Part shown: piece by piece, positions 1 to 9,314 of the stretch
How positions within the stretch are numbered: the first letter of the stretch is position 1
Layout of the letters: each line of letters starts with the position of its first letter
From: Acinetobacter sp. ANC 4910
GTDB lineage: Bacteria; Pseudomonadota; Gammaproteobacteria; Pseudomonadales; Moraxellaceae
Direction of reading: 5' to 3'
DNA length: 64,000 nucleotides
NCBI RefSeq assembly: GCF_004331035.1
Contig: NZ_SJNT01000004.1
Span: 248,001-312,000 of the forward strand
Made by a program: the position numbers and the translations under genes
Notes under the pieces: generated by a model
What the model was told of the DNA's origin: nothing
Database searches by the model: none
The model's input: the letters and a program-made list of their open reading frames with translations, nothing else

Positions 1-2850
1 TGTGGTATTGACTGAACCCACAACTGAAATGGCATCTTTTAAGCTTGATGCAGCAACTTCATCTGCAAGAGTCGCCCAGTCAGAAGTACTAATTTGAAGC
101 ACTGCGCCAATTTCTTCTGCGAACAACGCTGCTGTAGATTGATTTTCTAGTGCAACACCTAAACGTGAAGCAAACATCATTTCTGCAACAGTTGCTACTA
201 AACCACCATCACCAATGTCATGGTAGGCTTGAATTAAGCCACGGTTGTTCCAGTCTTGGACTAAATCAAAGAAAGCTTTGAAATCAGCAAAACTGTCGAC
301 ATCTGGCGTTACTGAACCAATTGCTTTATAGACTTGTGCAAGGATCGAACCACCCAAACGGAATTGACCTTTAGACAAGTCAATACGGACTAAAACCGAA
401 TCTGTATTTTTTAATTCAGGCGTTAAGGTTTTACGTACATCATTCACTGGTGCAAATGCTGTAATCACACCACTCATCGGAGACGTTACAGCCTTGTCCT
501 GACCTTCGTCATTCCAAGTGGTACGCATCGACAATGAGTCTTTACCAACAGGAATTGCAATCCCTAAAGCAGGACACATTTCCATACCAATGGCTTTCAC
601 ACCTTCAAACAAGGCTTGGTCTTCACCTTTTTGCCCTGCTGCTGCCATCCAGTTCGCAGACAACTTAATGTCGCTGATCTGTTCAATATTGGCACACATG
701 ATATTTGAAATTGATTCCGCCACAGCTAAACGTGCCGATGCCGCAGGGTTTAACAATGCTACAGGTGGACGTTCACCCATTGCCATCGCTTCGCCTGTAT
801 AACCTTGTAAGCTAGTGGTTGTTACTGCTGCATCTGCAACAGGTACTTGCCAACGACCTACCAACTGATCACGCGCAACCATACCTGTAATTGAACGGTC
901 ACCAATGGTGATAAGGAATGATTTAGAAGCAACTGTTGGGTTCTTTAACACACGGAAAATCGCGTCTTTCAAGTCCACTTGAGCAACATCAAAATCATCG
1001 CCCTTACGCTCGATCGTTTCATATGAACGACTCATACGTGGTGTACCGCCAAGCATGACTTGCATTGGCATATCCACCGCTTTGTTCTCGAACAATGGGT
1101 CATTCACAGTCAATTGGCGTGCTTCAGTCGCTTCACCCAATACCGCAAATGGACAGCGTTCACGTGCACAAATTGATTCAAACAAGGCTAAAGATTCTGG
1201 TTTGATCGCGAGTACATAACGTTCTTGCGCTTCGTTTGACCAAATCTCCATTGGAGACATGCCAGCTTCAAGTGAAGGAATCTTACGAAGGTCTAAAATA
1301 GCACCGAGCTCATGGTCATTCACCAATTCTGGCATGGCATTGGAAATACCACCCGCGCCCACGTCATGTACAGACACGATTGGGTTTTCATTTTCCATGC
1401 GCCAGCAGGTATCAATCACTTCTTGGCAACGGCGTTCCATTTCTGGGTTTTCACGTTGTACCGAAGCAAAATCTAGGCTTTCACCCATCGTACCGCTGTC
1501 TACAGATGATGCCGCACCACCGCCTAGACCGATCAGCATCGCTGGTCCACCTAAAACGATGAGTAAATCACCCGGTTGAATCGCGTCTTTTTCTACATGG
1601 TCAGGACGAATGTTACCGTAACCACCTGCAATCATAATTGGCTTGTGGAAACCTTTAACTTCGCCATTCACGTTCTGTTCAAAAGTACGGAAATAACCAT
1701 TTAAAGCAGGACGACCAAATTCGTTGTTAAACGCAGCACCACCTAATGGGCCTTCAATCATGATTTGAAGTGGCGATGCCATACGTGAAGGTTTGCCGTA
1801 GTTTTCTTCCCAAGGTTGTTCAAAACCAGGAATGTTTAAGTTCGATACGGTAAAGCCTGTTAAGCCTGCTTTTGGCTTACCACCACGACCTGTTGCGCCT
1901 TCATCACGGATTTCACCACCTGAACCCGTTGCAGCACCTGCAAATGGTGCAATTGCTGTTGGGTGGTTATGCGTTTCCACTTTCATCAGGATGTGAGCAG
2001 CTTGGCTCTTATACTTATACGTATAGTGACCTGTGTCTTCATCTTTTTTCGGGTAGAAACGTTGTGTGTCATAACCCACAATTACTGATGCGTTGTCTTT
2101 ATAAGCAGACAAAACATCCGTTGGTGATTCTTTATAGGTATTTTTAATCATTTGGAACAATGACAATGGTTGTACTTCACCATCAATCGTCCATTCAGAA
2201 CCGAAAATCTTATGACGACAGTGCTCTGAGTTTGCTTGAGCAAACATCATTAGTTCGATGTCATGCGGATTACGACCCAGCTTGTTAAAAGCAGCCGTTA
2301 AATAATCAATTTCTTCATCAGACAACGCAAAACCAAATTCCGAATTGGCTTGTACCAGTGCCTGTTTACCTTGACCCAAAATATCAATTGAATTTAAAGG
2401 TTTTGGTGCAGTTTCTTGAAATAATGCCACAGCATCATCAATACTGCTGAATACGCTCTCTGTCATACGGTCATGTAAAGCCAGCTTTACTTCATTCGAT
2501 ACTTCAGAAATACCTTTTAAAGTAAACAAAACACCGCGTTCAAGGCGGTGTATCGGGGTATTACAGTTGGCAAAAATATCCGTCGCTTTAGAAGACCACG
2601 GCGAGATTGTACCCACGCGAGGTGTCACCAAAATTTGGACGTCATCATTCGATGCTTGGCGGACTTGAAAAACTTCGCCATCATTTAATAATTGTAAGGC
2701 AGATTGCTGCTGTTGCTCGTTGAGCGCTTGGTCAAACAGATAGACCCATTGGCTTTCTATTGATTGAACAGAACTAATTGACGCTAGACGTGATAATAGT
2801 TGAGTTTTCTTAAAAGAAGAATGTGCTGGTGCACCGGCCACGATAAACAT
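1..2850 (-). CDS. purL: Phosphoribosylformylglycinamidine synthase, C-terminus cut by window edge
   Basis: Large ATP-dependent amidotransferase of purine synthesis that converts FGAR plus glutamine to FGAM in the cytoplasm. Reading the minus strand from the ATG at 2850 gives an uninterrupted frame of 950 codons to the left window edge. The N-terminus starts [13 protein letters not shown], and the frame contains synthase-domain motifs such as [25 protein letters not shown] and HDIGDGGL. Single-chain proteobacterial PurL is about 1,280-1,300 residues, so roughly 330 residues, including the C-terminal class I glutaminase domain, lie outside the window. It stands alone on this strand. An inverted repeat sits about 45 bases upstream of the start. 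Identification is firm; the integrity of the missing end cannot be judged. Confidence 0.97.
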   Translation of the reverse strand, partial: MFIVAGAPAHSSFKKTQLLSRLASISSVQSIESQWVYLFDQALNEQQQQSALQLLNDGEVFQVRQASNDDVQILVTPRVGTISPWSSKATDIFANCNTPIHRLERGVLFTLKGISEVSNEVKLALHDRMTESVFSSIDDAVALFQETAPKPLNSIDILGQGKQALVQANSEFGFALSDEEIDYLTAAFNKLGRNPHDIELMMFAQANSEHCRHKIFGSEWTIDGEVQPLSLFQMIKNTYKESPTDVLSAYKDNASVIVGYDTQRFYPKKDEDTGHYTYKYKSQAAHILMKVETHNHPTAIAPFAGAATGSGGEIRDEGATGRGGKPKAGLTGFTVSNLNIPGFEQPWEENYGKPSRMASPLQIMIEGPLGGAAFNNEFGRPALNGYFRTFEQNVNGEVKGFHKPIMIAGGYGNIRPDHVEKDAIQPGDLLIVLGGPAMLIGLGGGAASSVDSGTMGESLDFASVQRENPEMERRCQEVIDTCWRMENENPIVSVHDVGAGGISNAMPELVNDHELGAILDLRKIPSLEAGMSPMEIWSNEAQERYVLAIKPESLALFESICARERCPFAVLGEATEARQLTVNDPLFENKAVDMPMQVMLGGTPRMSRSYETIERKGDDFDVAQVDLKDAIFRVLKNPTVASKSFLITIGDRSITGMVARDQLVGRWQVPVADAAVTTTSLQGYTGEAMAMGERPPVALLNPAASARLAVAESISNIMCANIEQISDIKLSANWMAAAGQKGEDQALFEGVKAIGMEMCPALGIAIPVGKDSLSMRTTWNDEGQDKAVTSPMSGVITAFAPVNDVRKTLTPELKNTDSVLVRIDLSKGQFRLGGSILAQVYKAIGSVTPDVDSFADFKAFFDLVQDWNNRGLIQAYHDIGDGGLVATVAEMMFASRLGVALENQSTAALFAEEIGAVLQISTSDWATLADEVAASSLKDAISVVGSVNTT

Positions 2851-3264
2851 GCTGATTTTGGCTCCACGGGCAAGTCTTTTGAACTTTACCGCAATGTGAC
2901 TTTGAAGAGAGTCACATATTCTACTGTGAAAAGGTCGAATCAGCTAGATGGCTAACCCTGATTATGTAACCTAATCCTGCAAGAATTTCATTTACAACCG
3001 CTTTATTACGCTTTTTTAGATAAAATGACATAAAAATAAATAACTAGATTGACTACTTAAGCTGAAATAGTGTGAATTTTTTCATAAAAAATATTTGTTG
3101 TTGCTCAAAAACAATCAAAATTCCTTTTCAATCCTCTACCTTTTCATTTAAACCACAACTCCAGATTTTTTTTACATTCCAACCGACAATTCATGTCGCA
3201 CTGCTCTAGTGCAACCCAATATTTTTTGGCATGATTTAAACAATCCTTCTATGAAACATAATAA
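2851..3264. other. Intergenic region between divergent purL and dgt
   Basis: About 410 AT-rich bases that must hold the divergent promoters of purL and dgt. Apart from the inverted repeat at 2894-2917 and a short hairpin at 3198-3212 (GCACT/AGTGC), I see no gene and no convincing -35/-10 pair. Confidence 0.5.
2894..2917 (-). promoter_or_regulatory. Inverted repeat in the purL leader
   Basis: Perfect 8-base arms ATGTGACT and AGTCACAT are separated by 8 bases, 44 to 67 bases upstream of the purL ATG. It could be an operator half-site pair or an RNA hairpin in the purL leader. It does not match the enterobacterial PurR operator. Only the symmetry is directly seen; a regulatory role is inferred. 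Confidence 0.4.
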
Positions 3265-4602
3265 ATGGAACAAATGCGTTGGTTAGAACTGCTTTCCACA
3301 GTTCGCATTGGCAGTAAAAAACAAAGTACAGAACAGGCACGAAGCCCTTTTCATAAAGATTATGATCGTATTATTTTTTCACAAAGTTTTAGGCAACTAA
3401 ATCGAAAAACCCAAGTCCATCCGCTGACCCAGCATGATGGTATTCATACCCGTCTAACCCATTCGCTAGAAGTGTCCTGCATTGGTCGCTCATTGGGTAT
3501 GTTGGCAGCAGAGAAAATAAAGGACAATCTTCCTGCTTGGATTTCCCCTGCAGATGTTGGCGCTATTATTCAAGCCGCTTGTTTGGCACACGACATTGGT
3601 AATCCCCCTTTTGGGCATGCAGGTGAATATGCCATTCGAGAGTGGTTTGATGATGCATCTCATGGCAACTTTCTGGCAAAACTCACTCCAGAAGAAGAAG
3701 CCGATGTGCGTCAATTTGAAGGTAATGCACAAGGTTTACGCCTACTGACCAAGATTGACTATCATCCCAATGATGGGGGCATGCGTTTAACCTATGCCAC
3801 GTTAGGCGCATATTTAAAATATCCATGGTTATCCAAAACCATTGCCGAACAAGGCAATACCCCTGCCAGTATGCGTGCTAAATTTGGTTGTTATCAGTCT
3901 GAAAAAGAAATATTGGGGCAAATTGCAGAGCAACTTGGACTCATTCAATTGGCAAAAGATCGTTACTGCCGTCATCCACTGACCTATTTATTAGAAGCCG
4001 CAGACGATATTTGCTATGCCCTGATTGATTTAGAAGATGGCATTATTCTAAATATGTTGAGTTATGAAGAAGTCGAACCCATCTTTCTCGATTTAATTGC
4101 AGACTATGGCAAACCTTCAGAACTCTCGATGGATACCACTTGGCAGCAAAAAATTGCCGCATTGCGCGGTCGAGTCATGAAACGTTTAGTTGATGAAGTG
4201 ACTACCGCCTTTGCCAAACATCATTATGAAATTCTGACGGGACAACTGAAAGGCAGCTTATTGCAGTATTGTTCCAAAGACATTGAGTTGGGAATTAACC
4301 GTGCTAAAGAACTGGCGCGCGATAAGATTTTTGAACATCCACAAAAAGCGGGATTAGAAATCATCGCCCATCAAAGTTTACAGAATATTTTAGATGCTTT
4401 TATTCCCCTCACCACACCGCACAAAGCCTTAAGCTTTAAAGAACAACGCCTATTTACCATTTTACAGCGTTCAGGTGCGCGTTTTGGCAACAATCATTAT
4501 GAAAATATTATGCAAGTACTGGATATTATTTCAAAGTTTTCAGATCATCAGGCTTATAATCTTTCGCAAGAACTGCAAGGTAACAAGTCTGGTTTGATGT
4601 AA
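3265..4602 (+). CDS. dgt: dGTPase-like HD-domain triphosphohydrolase
   Basis: Deoxyguanosinetriphosphate triphosphohydrolase-like protein, expected to cleave dGTP (or other dNTPs) to the nucleoside and tripolyphosphate. The 445-residue product has the family N-terminus with SFRQLNRKTQVHPL around residues 41-54, the metal-binding histidine in RLTHSLEV (H66) and the HD doublet in CLAHDIGNPPFGHAGE (H109-D110). The C-terminal antiviral-type helices end with a family-like FGNNHYENIMQVLDIISKFSD. Length is normal for the type 2 dGTPase group. It starts at an ATG with no strong Shine-Dalgarno sequence. It is probably transcribed alone, although ruvA follows after 112 bases in the same direction. Role in dNTP pool control is from the family. 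Confidence 0.93.
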   Translation: MEQMRWLELLSTVRIGSKKQSTEQARSPFHKDYDRIIFSQSFRQLNRKTQVHPLTQHDGIHTRLTHSLEVSCIGRSLGMLAAEKIKDNLPAWISPADVGAIIQAACLAHDIGNPPFGHAGEYAIREWFDDASHGNFLAKLTPEEEADVRQFEGNAQGLRLLTKIDYHPNDGGMRLTYATLGAYLKYPWLSKTIAEQGNTPASMRAKFGCYQSEKEILGQIAEQLGLIQLAKDRYCRHPLTYLLEAADDICYALIDLEDGIILNMLSYEEVEPIFLDLIADYGKPSELSMDTTWQQKIAALRGRVMKRLVDEVTTAFAKHHYEILTGQLKGSLLQYCSKDIELGINRAKELARDKIFEHPQKAGLEIIAHQSLQNILDAFIPLTTPHKALSFKEQRLFTILQRSGARFGNNHYENIMQVLDIISKFSDHQAYNLSQELQGNKSGLM

Positions 4603-4714
4603 CCCAAAGCAAAGATAAAAATGCTTTTAACATGACTTCTAAATCAGTGATGTTATACAAAACATCATTTTTCCACTGGCAACCGTATATACCTCAAATA
4701 GTGAAGTTTAAAAA

Positions 4715-5317
4715 ATGATTGGATGTTTAATTGGCGAAGTGTTTGCCCTCGAAGCCCCAACAGTACTGTTAAATGTCAACGGCGTTGGCTATGAGATTGA
4801 TACACCTTTATCAACATTTTGCCAATTACAAAAGGGACAAAAAGTCACTTTATGGACACACTTGGCAGTACGTGAAGATGCACAATTACTGTACGGCTTT
4901 TTACATCAACAAGAAAAAATCATTTTCCGTACCCTTTTAAAAGTCAACGGTGTCGGTCCGAAAATGGCTTTAGGTATTCTTTCAACGCTCAGCGTAGACA
5001 TGCTGATTCATACAGTTGAACATGAAGATATAAATACCTTAATCAAAGTCCCTGGCGTCGGTAAAAAGACTGCCGAACGCCTGATGATTGAATTACGTGA
5101 TCGCTTTAAAGCCATGTCATCAGGTTCGGTACCAAGCAACTCAACCACTGAACAAATCCAATTTACAGGAAATTCAGCAGTTGCCGAAGCCGAAGCCGCT
5201 TTACAATCTTTAGGTTACAAACCTTTAGAAGCGCAGAAATTGGTGAATGCAGCCAAAGGCGATTTTACTGAGGCAAGCGACATTATCCGTGCTGCACTCA
5301 AGTCGATGAATAAATAA
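4715..5317 (+). CDS. ruvA: Holliday junction branch migration protein RuvA
   Basis: RuvA binds four-way DNA junctions as a tetramer and loads the RuvB motor during recombinational repair. The 200-residue product begins MIGCLIGEV with the N-terminal OB fold (about residues 1-62). Two helix-hairpin-helix motifs follow, seen as LLKVNGVGPKMALGIL and LIKVPGVGKKTAERLMIELRDR. A flexible linker and the C-terminal RuvB-binding helices (AEAALQSLGYKPLEAQKLV) complete it. Length is typical. ruvB follows in the same direction but after a 219-base gap filled with hairpins, unlike the close spacing in many species. There is no ruvC beside it. Confidence 0.97.
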   Translation: MIGCLIGEVFALEAPTVLLNVNGVGYEIDTPLSTFCQLQKGQKVTLWTHLAVREDAQLLYGFLHQQEKIIFRTLLKVNGVGPKMALGILSTLSVDMLIHTVEHEDINTLIKVPGVGKKTAERLMIELRDRFKAMSSGSVPSNSTTEQIQFTGNSAVAEAEAALQSLGYKPLEAQKLVNAAKGDFTEASDIIRAALKSMNK

Positions 5318-5349
5318 TTCAAACAGATGCACTCCTCACCCAAATGAGA

Positions 5350-5503
5350 TACACGATGGCGACATGGATGTCGCCATGTTGGATTGGGATATAAGGACAT
5401 ATCCTCAATCCAACACAAGATTTTTGTTACTTTTGATCTTTCAAAAGTAAGGCAATGCCTACACAATGGCACCTAACCATAAATCATAATTTGAGGCTGT
5501 GCC
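5350..5503. repeat. Hairpin-rich intergenic element between ruvA and ruvB
   Basis: Five inverted repeats stand in a row. ATGGCGACAT/ATGTCGCCAT (5356-5377) has 10-base perfect arms and a 2-base loop. TTGGATTG-GGATAT/ATATCC-T-CAATCCAA occupies 5379-5413. TTACTTTTGA/TCAAAAGTAA (5427-5450) has 10-base perfect arms. AGGCA/TGCCT lies at 5450-5460 and GAGGC/GCCTC at 5491-5503. The GC-rich first arms are unlike the flanking DNA. The layout resembles a repetitive extragenic or MITE-like element, but no second copy occurs in this window, so repeat status is inferred. Confidence 0.5.
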
Positions 5504-5536
5504 TCGAAAGTTCAGCCAGAGATTTATTCAACCATT

Positions 5537-6544
5537 ATGCAAGACCGTCTCATCGGTGGTTCCGAAAAACCCGAAGATCATATTGATCGCGCCATCCGTC
5601 CAACTTCACTAGATGACTATATTGGTCAACCTGTGGTACGCGAACAAATGGAAATCTTTATTGGTGCCGCACGCGGTCGTGCAGAAGCACTTGACCATAC
5701 CTTGATTTTTGGTCCACCTGGATTGGGTAAAACCACACTGGCCAATATTATTGCGCGTGAAATGGGCGGAAACTTGAAATCGACTTCAGGACCTGTATTA
5801 GAACGTGCAGGTGATTTGGCCGCTATGCTGACCAATCTTGAAGAAGGTGATGTACTGTTTATTGATGAAATTCATCGTCTTTCGCCAGTCATTGAAGAAA
5901 TCCTGTACCCTGCAATGGAAGACTACCAACTCGATATCATGATTGGTGAAGGTCCTGCTGCACGCTCAATTAAATTAGATTTACCCCCATTTACCCTTGT
6001 CGCAGCCACCACTCGTGCAGGTTTGCTCACTTCCCCACTACGTGATCGTTTTGGGATTGTGCAACGTTTAGAGTTTTATTCGGTGAAAGATTTAACGCAT
6101 ATTGTCACGCGTTCTGCCAACTTAATGGATGTACCAATTACTCATGAAGGCTCGGCAGAAATTGCGCGTCGCGCTCGTGGCACACCACGTATTGCCAATC
6201 GACTATTACGTCGAGTTCGTGACTATGCCCAAGTGAAAGGTACAGGCGAAGTAACGCAGGATATGGCACAACGTGCATTAGATATGCTCAATGTCGATAA
6301 AGATGGCTTAGACACCCTAGACCGTCGTTATTTAAGCATGCTGCTTGAGCGTTTTGATGGTGGTCCCGCAGGTATTGAAGCCTTAGCTGCTGCCATGGCT
6401 GAAGATTCAGGCACATTGGAAGATGTGATTGAACCGTATTTAATTCAACAAGGTTATGCTATGCGGACTGCGCGTGGTCGTATTGCTACCAATATGGCGT
6501 ACTTGCAATTTGGGATGACGCCACCCGAACCGAAAGAAAAATAA
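5537..6544 (+). CDS. ruvB: Holliday junction branch migration helicase RuvB
   Basis: Hexameric AAA+ ATPase that drives branch migration of Holliday junctions with RuvA. The 335-residue product shows the family N-terminus, Walker A GPPGLGKT (residues 59-66) and Walker B with DEIH (residues 110-113). It also has sensor 1 in [20 protein letters not shown], the arginine-rich [18 protein letters not shown] segment and a C-terminal winged-helix domain ending in [15 protein letters not shown]. Length and motif set are normal. It starts at ATG 5537. A strong intrinsic terminator follows at once, so ruvAB forms the end of its transcription unit. Confidence 0.98.
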   Translation: MQDRLIGGSEKPEDHIDRAIRPTSLDDYIGQPVVREQMEIFIGAARGRAEALDHTLIFGPPGLGKTTLANIIAREMGGNLKSTSGPVLERAGDLAAMLTNLEEGDVLFIDEIHRLSPVIEEILYPAMEDYQLDIMIGEGPAARSIKLDLPPFTLVAATTRAGLLTSPLRDRFGIVQRLEFYSVKDLTHIVTRSANLMDVPITHEGSAEIARRARGTPRIANRLLRRVRDYAQVKGTGEVTQDMAQRALDMLNVDKDGLDTLDRRYLSMLLERFDGGPAGIEALAAAMAEDSGTLEDVIEPYLIQQGYAMRTARGRIATNMAYLQFGMTPPEPKEK

Positions 6545-6549
6545 ATAAG

Positions 6550-6579
6550 AAAAGGGAGAGATATTCTCCCTTTTCTTTT
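6550..6579 (+). terminator. Intrinsic terminator after ruvB
   Basis: Perfect 10-base arms AAAAGGGAGA and TCTCCCTTTT with a 5-base loop lie five bases after the ruvB stop and are followed by CTTTT. Confidence 0.85.
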
Positions 6580-6768
6580 AAATCAAACTCGAAAATAGCG
6601 GTTATTTGAGCCGAACAACTCATCTATCTAATGATAAATTCGAGCATTCACAATAGTAAGTCGATACCTTAAAAATCAAAAAATATACCTACATGGTTTT
6701 TGCCTTATCTTCAGCACAATGGCATGTTTTACAGCTCAATAATGAATTATCACAAGGCTGTGTATTGC

Positions 6769-8121
6769 ATGAAACCATTCCGATTATCCTGTTTTATTAC
6801 ATCACTTCTACTCTGTAGTCCCTTAAGTTTTGCCGATTGGATTGACACTGCTGTCGAAAAAAATGAAGCACAAACTATTCAACTACGTCATCACATTCAT
6901 CAACATCCAGAACTGGGGAATATGGAGTTTGAAACATCTAAACTGGTGCAACAGCAGCTTAAATCTTATGGTCTAGAGGTAAAAACGGGATTTGCTAAAA
7001 CAGGGATAATTGCCATATTAAAAGGCGCAAAACCGGGTCCAACGATGGCATTACGCGCAGATATGGATGCATTACCCATAGAAGAAAAAACCCAGCTGCC
7101 TTTTGCCAGTAAAACCAAAGCCATTTATCAAGGCAAAGAAGTTTCTGTCATGCACGCTTGTGGACATGATGCCCATACAGCGATGTTACTTGGTGCTGCT
7201 AAAGTATTGGCTGATAATCGAGATAAACTGGCTGGCACGGTCATTTTTATTTTCCAACCTGCCGAAGAAGGTGGCGCTGACATAGACAATTTCACGCAGG
7301 GTGCTGAAATTGGCTCGCGTAAAATGATTACGGATGGTGCACTTAAAAACCCTAAACCCGAAGTCATCTTTGGCATGCATGTTATGGCTGGCATGCCAAG
7401 CAACAATCTCTTTTATAAAGAAGGTGTGATGCTCAATAGTGCCGATCACCTTCGCATTCAAGTCAATGGAAAACAAGTCCATGGTTCTATGCCTTGGGAT
7501 GGTCGTGACCCAATTTATGCAGCTTCGCAAATGATTAACAATTTACAAAGTTTAATTAGCCGTAGATCCAATCTTACTCAAGGTATGGGCGTGATTAGTA
7601 TTGGCAGTATTCAAGCAGGAACAACAGGCAATATCATTCCTGAGCAAGTCAATATGGTCGGCACCATCCGCTCCAACAGTGAAGATATTCGCCAAAACCT
7701 GTTAAAAAATATCCCCATCATGTTAGAACACAATGCTTTAGCCAATGATGTACAGGCGAAGGTCGAAATTGCTGCTTATGCACCTGTCACCTCAAACAAC
7801 CCGATACTGACACAACTGATGCAACCCACACTTAAACAGGTTGCAGGTGAAGAGAAACTACATGTACTAGCGCATAATGCGAGTGCGAGCGAAGACTTTT
7901 CATATTATGGTCAACTCATGCCTTCCCTTTTTGTTTTTTTAGGTGCAACAGCTCCATCACAAAAAATGGATCAGGCTGCACCAAACCATAATCCATATTT
8001 TATGGTTGATGATGCCACCCTAAAAACAGGCGTAGAACTCCATGTTCGTTTTATTCAGGACTATCCTAAGTTCGCCAATCAAATACAAAGCCAATGGAAG
8101 CAACAAAATGAAAAACTCTAA
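6769..8121 (+). CDS. Secreted M20-family amidohydrolase
   Basis: M20D metallopeptidase of the hippurate hydrolase/IAA-amino-acid hydrolase group, expected to cleave N-acyl amino acids or related amides. I place the start at ATG 6769 because this gives a clean signal peptide (MKPFRLSCFITSLLLCSPLSFA, cut near residue 22) with the mature enzyme in the periplasm. An upstream TTG at 6700 would bury it. Metal-binding motifs are visible: ALRADMDALPI, HACGHDAHTAM, FQPAEEGG, GMHVMAG and SASEDFSYYG. The product is 450 residues. It is a lone plus-strand gene between two terminators. It is a distant relative of the cytoplasmic M20 enzyme at 16228-17379, which lacks a signal peptide. The substrate is not evident. 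Confidence 0.88.
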   Translation: MKPFRLSCFITSLLLCSPLSFADWIDTAVEKNEAQTIQLRHHIHQHPELGNMEFETSKLVQQQLKSYGLEVKTGFAKTGIIAILKGAKPGPTMALRADMDALPIEEKTQLPFASKTKAIYQGKEVSVMHACGHDAHTAMLLGAAKVLADNRDKLAGTVIFIFQPAEEGGADIDNFTQGAEIGSRKMITDGALKNPKPEVIFGMHVMAGMPSNNLFYKEGVMLNSADHLRIQVNGKQVHGSMPWDGRDPIYAASQMINNLQSLISRRSNLTQGMGVISIGSIQAGTTGNIIPEQVNMVGTIRSNSEDIRQNLLKNIPIMLEHNALANDVQAKVEIAAYAPVTSNNPILTQLMQPTLKQVAGEEKLHVLAHNASASEDFSYYGQLMPSLFVFLGATAPSQKMDQAAPNHNPYFMVDDATLKTGVELHVRFIQDYPKFANQIQSQWKQQNEKL

Positions 8122-8136
8122 TTAACATGATCTGAA

Positions 8137-8166
8137 AAAAAGGGGGTCATCCAAGATCACCTTTTT
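8137..8166 (+). terminator. Imperfect terminator after the M20 hydrolase
   Basis: AAAAAGG and CCTTTTT arms, extended by further pairs around one mismatch, form a hairpin with a short T tract after the stop at 8121. It may serve both strands, since the opposing gene ends at 8233. Confidence 0.6.
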
Positions 8167-8232
8167 AATTCATTATGCTACCTAGATTATCAATCCATTC
8201 CTTTTAAGCCCAGAGGGTCAATTTGCAACACC

Positions 8233-8805
8233 CTAAAGCTCTCTCACTTCTTCCACCAACATCAACTCACACGCCCCATTCCCTGTATCGTCACGACTGA
8301 GTGAACTGCGCCACATCCAACCATCTGCCGATTTTACTTCGACTAAATGTCCTTTTAAGTAAATCAGATCATCTTGATCAACATCCGCCAATTGTTTTGC
8401 AATGGATGCATTCGCAGGAATTAAATGTGTATTGGCACTTTGTGTTTCAATTTCTTGGCGTGGAATAGGTGGCTGATTTTCATAACGCCAGTAATACCAA
8501 CGATTACTTTGACGAATCGAAAGCTGTTTATACACCGCAGGATCAGCCATTTTTCCCCAACCGAGTGCAAAATCGACAGGGCTAAGCTCTGCCTCACGTC
8601 CTGAACGATAGTTTTCCCGTGATAAAACCCGAAATTGCCCCTCATAATTCGCCAAATTGGTCATGGTATACCCATTAAAGGTTTGAACTGTGTCACTGAC
8701 TCGTTGATGATCTTGAGCATTTTCAATACTAGGACTTGGCTTCCACCAATAAATTAGCCCCGCAATCATCACAATCACCCAAATTAAATAGGCTCTGCGG
8801 CTCAT
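8233..8805 (-). CDS. Membrane-anchored hypothetical protein
   Basis: The 190-residue product has an N-terminal hydrophobic helix (about residues 7-21, YLIWVIVMIAGLIYWW) after a short basic start, so it is probably an inner-membrane anchored protein facing the periplasm. The rest is soluble, with tryptophan-rich stretches (SNRWYYWRYE, SADGWMWRSSLSRDD) and an acidic end. Residues such as QDDLIYLKGHLVEV suggest a small beta fold. I do not recognise a functional family. It is converging with the M20 gene and separated from the next gene by about 500 bases, so it seems to be a single-gene unit. Codon use looks like its neighbours. Confidence 0.75.
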   Translation of the reverse strand: MSRRAYLIWVIVMIAGLIYWWKPSPSIENAQDHQRVSDTVQTFNGYTMTNLANYEGQFRVLSRENYRSGREAELSPVDFALGWGKMADPAVYKQLSIRQSNRWYYWRYENQPPIPRQEIETQSANTHLIPANASIAKQLADVDQDDLIYLKGHLVEVKSADGWMWRSSLSRDDTGNGACELMLVEEVREL

Positions 8806-9314
8806 ATCTCCCCCAAAAAGATTAAATTGCCAACGCTCTTTTTATCTTATTTATTTCACTTCCCGCTAGTATGCAAATTAAAATCTTGTCTGATTTAGAT
8901 GGTGCTTGCTTACGATGCAACATCAAGATATTAGATGAGCCATAACGCCGACCTATTTTACTGACGATGGGTTCTCATCTTATTTTAGACAACTATGGAT
9001 TTTAAGCTTAAGATTGGGGCTAGACATCTTAAATAGTGATGATGAATAATTTTTAAATTAAAAACACAATATAATTCAAATATTTAAATACAAAATCAAC
9101 CATTATTAAATTACATCTTACAGGTATAAAGATAAAGAACAACCACTTTCAGGCTTACTCATTAAAACAGGATAACCTTGAATAAGCCCAGAAAAACCTC
9201 GAATACATATCAGTTATTTCAATCGAATTACCCTACTACATCAAGTTCAAAATTTTAAAGTCCATATTCATTGTGCCGCTTTAAGCTGATGCTAAATTTA
9301 TAACCGCATAGGGC
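8806..9314. other. Long AT-rich intergenic region
   Basis: About 510 bases with no convincing gene on either strand. The ATG at 8871 opens a 24-codon frame whose start reads MQIKILSDLDG. That resembles the N-terminus of small metallophosphoesterases (SDLH), but it ends at once and I could not follow it in other frames. There is no clear terminator for the cysteine desulfurase gene that ends upstream of it at 9315. Confidence 0.4.

Noticed and set aside
518..2147. Several plus-strand frames within purL
   Set aside because: They lie opposite the conserved purL frame and show no family motif or start signal.
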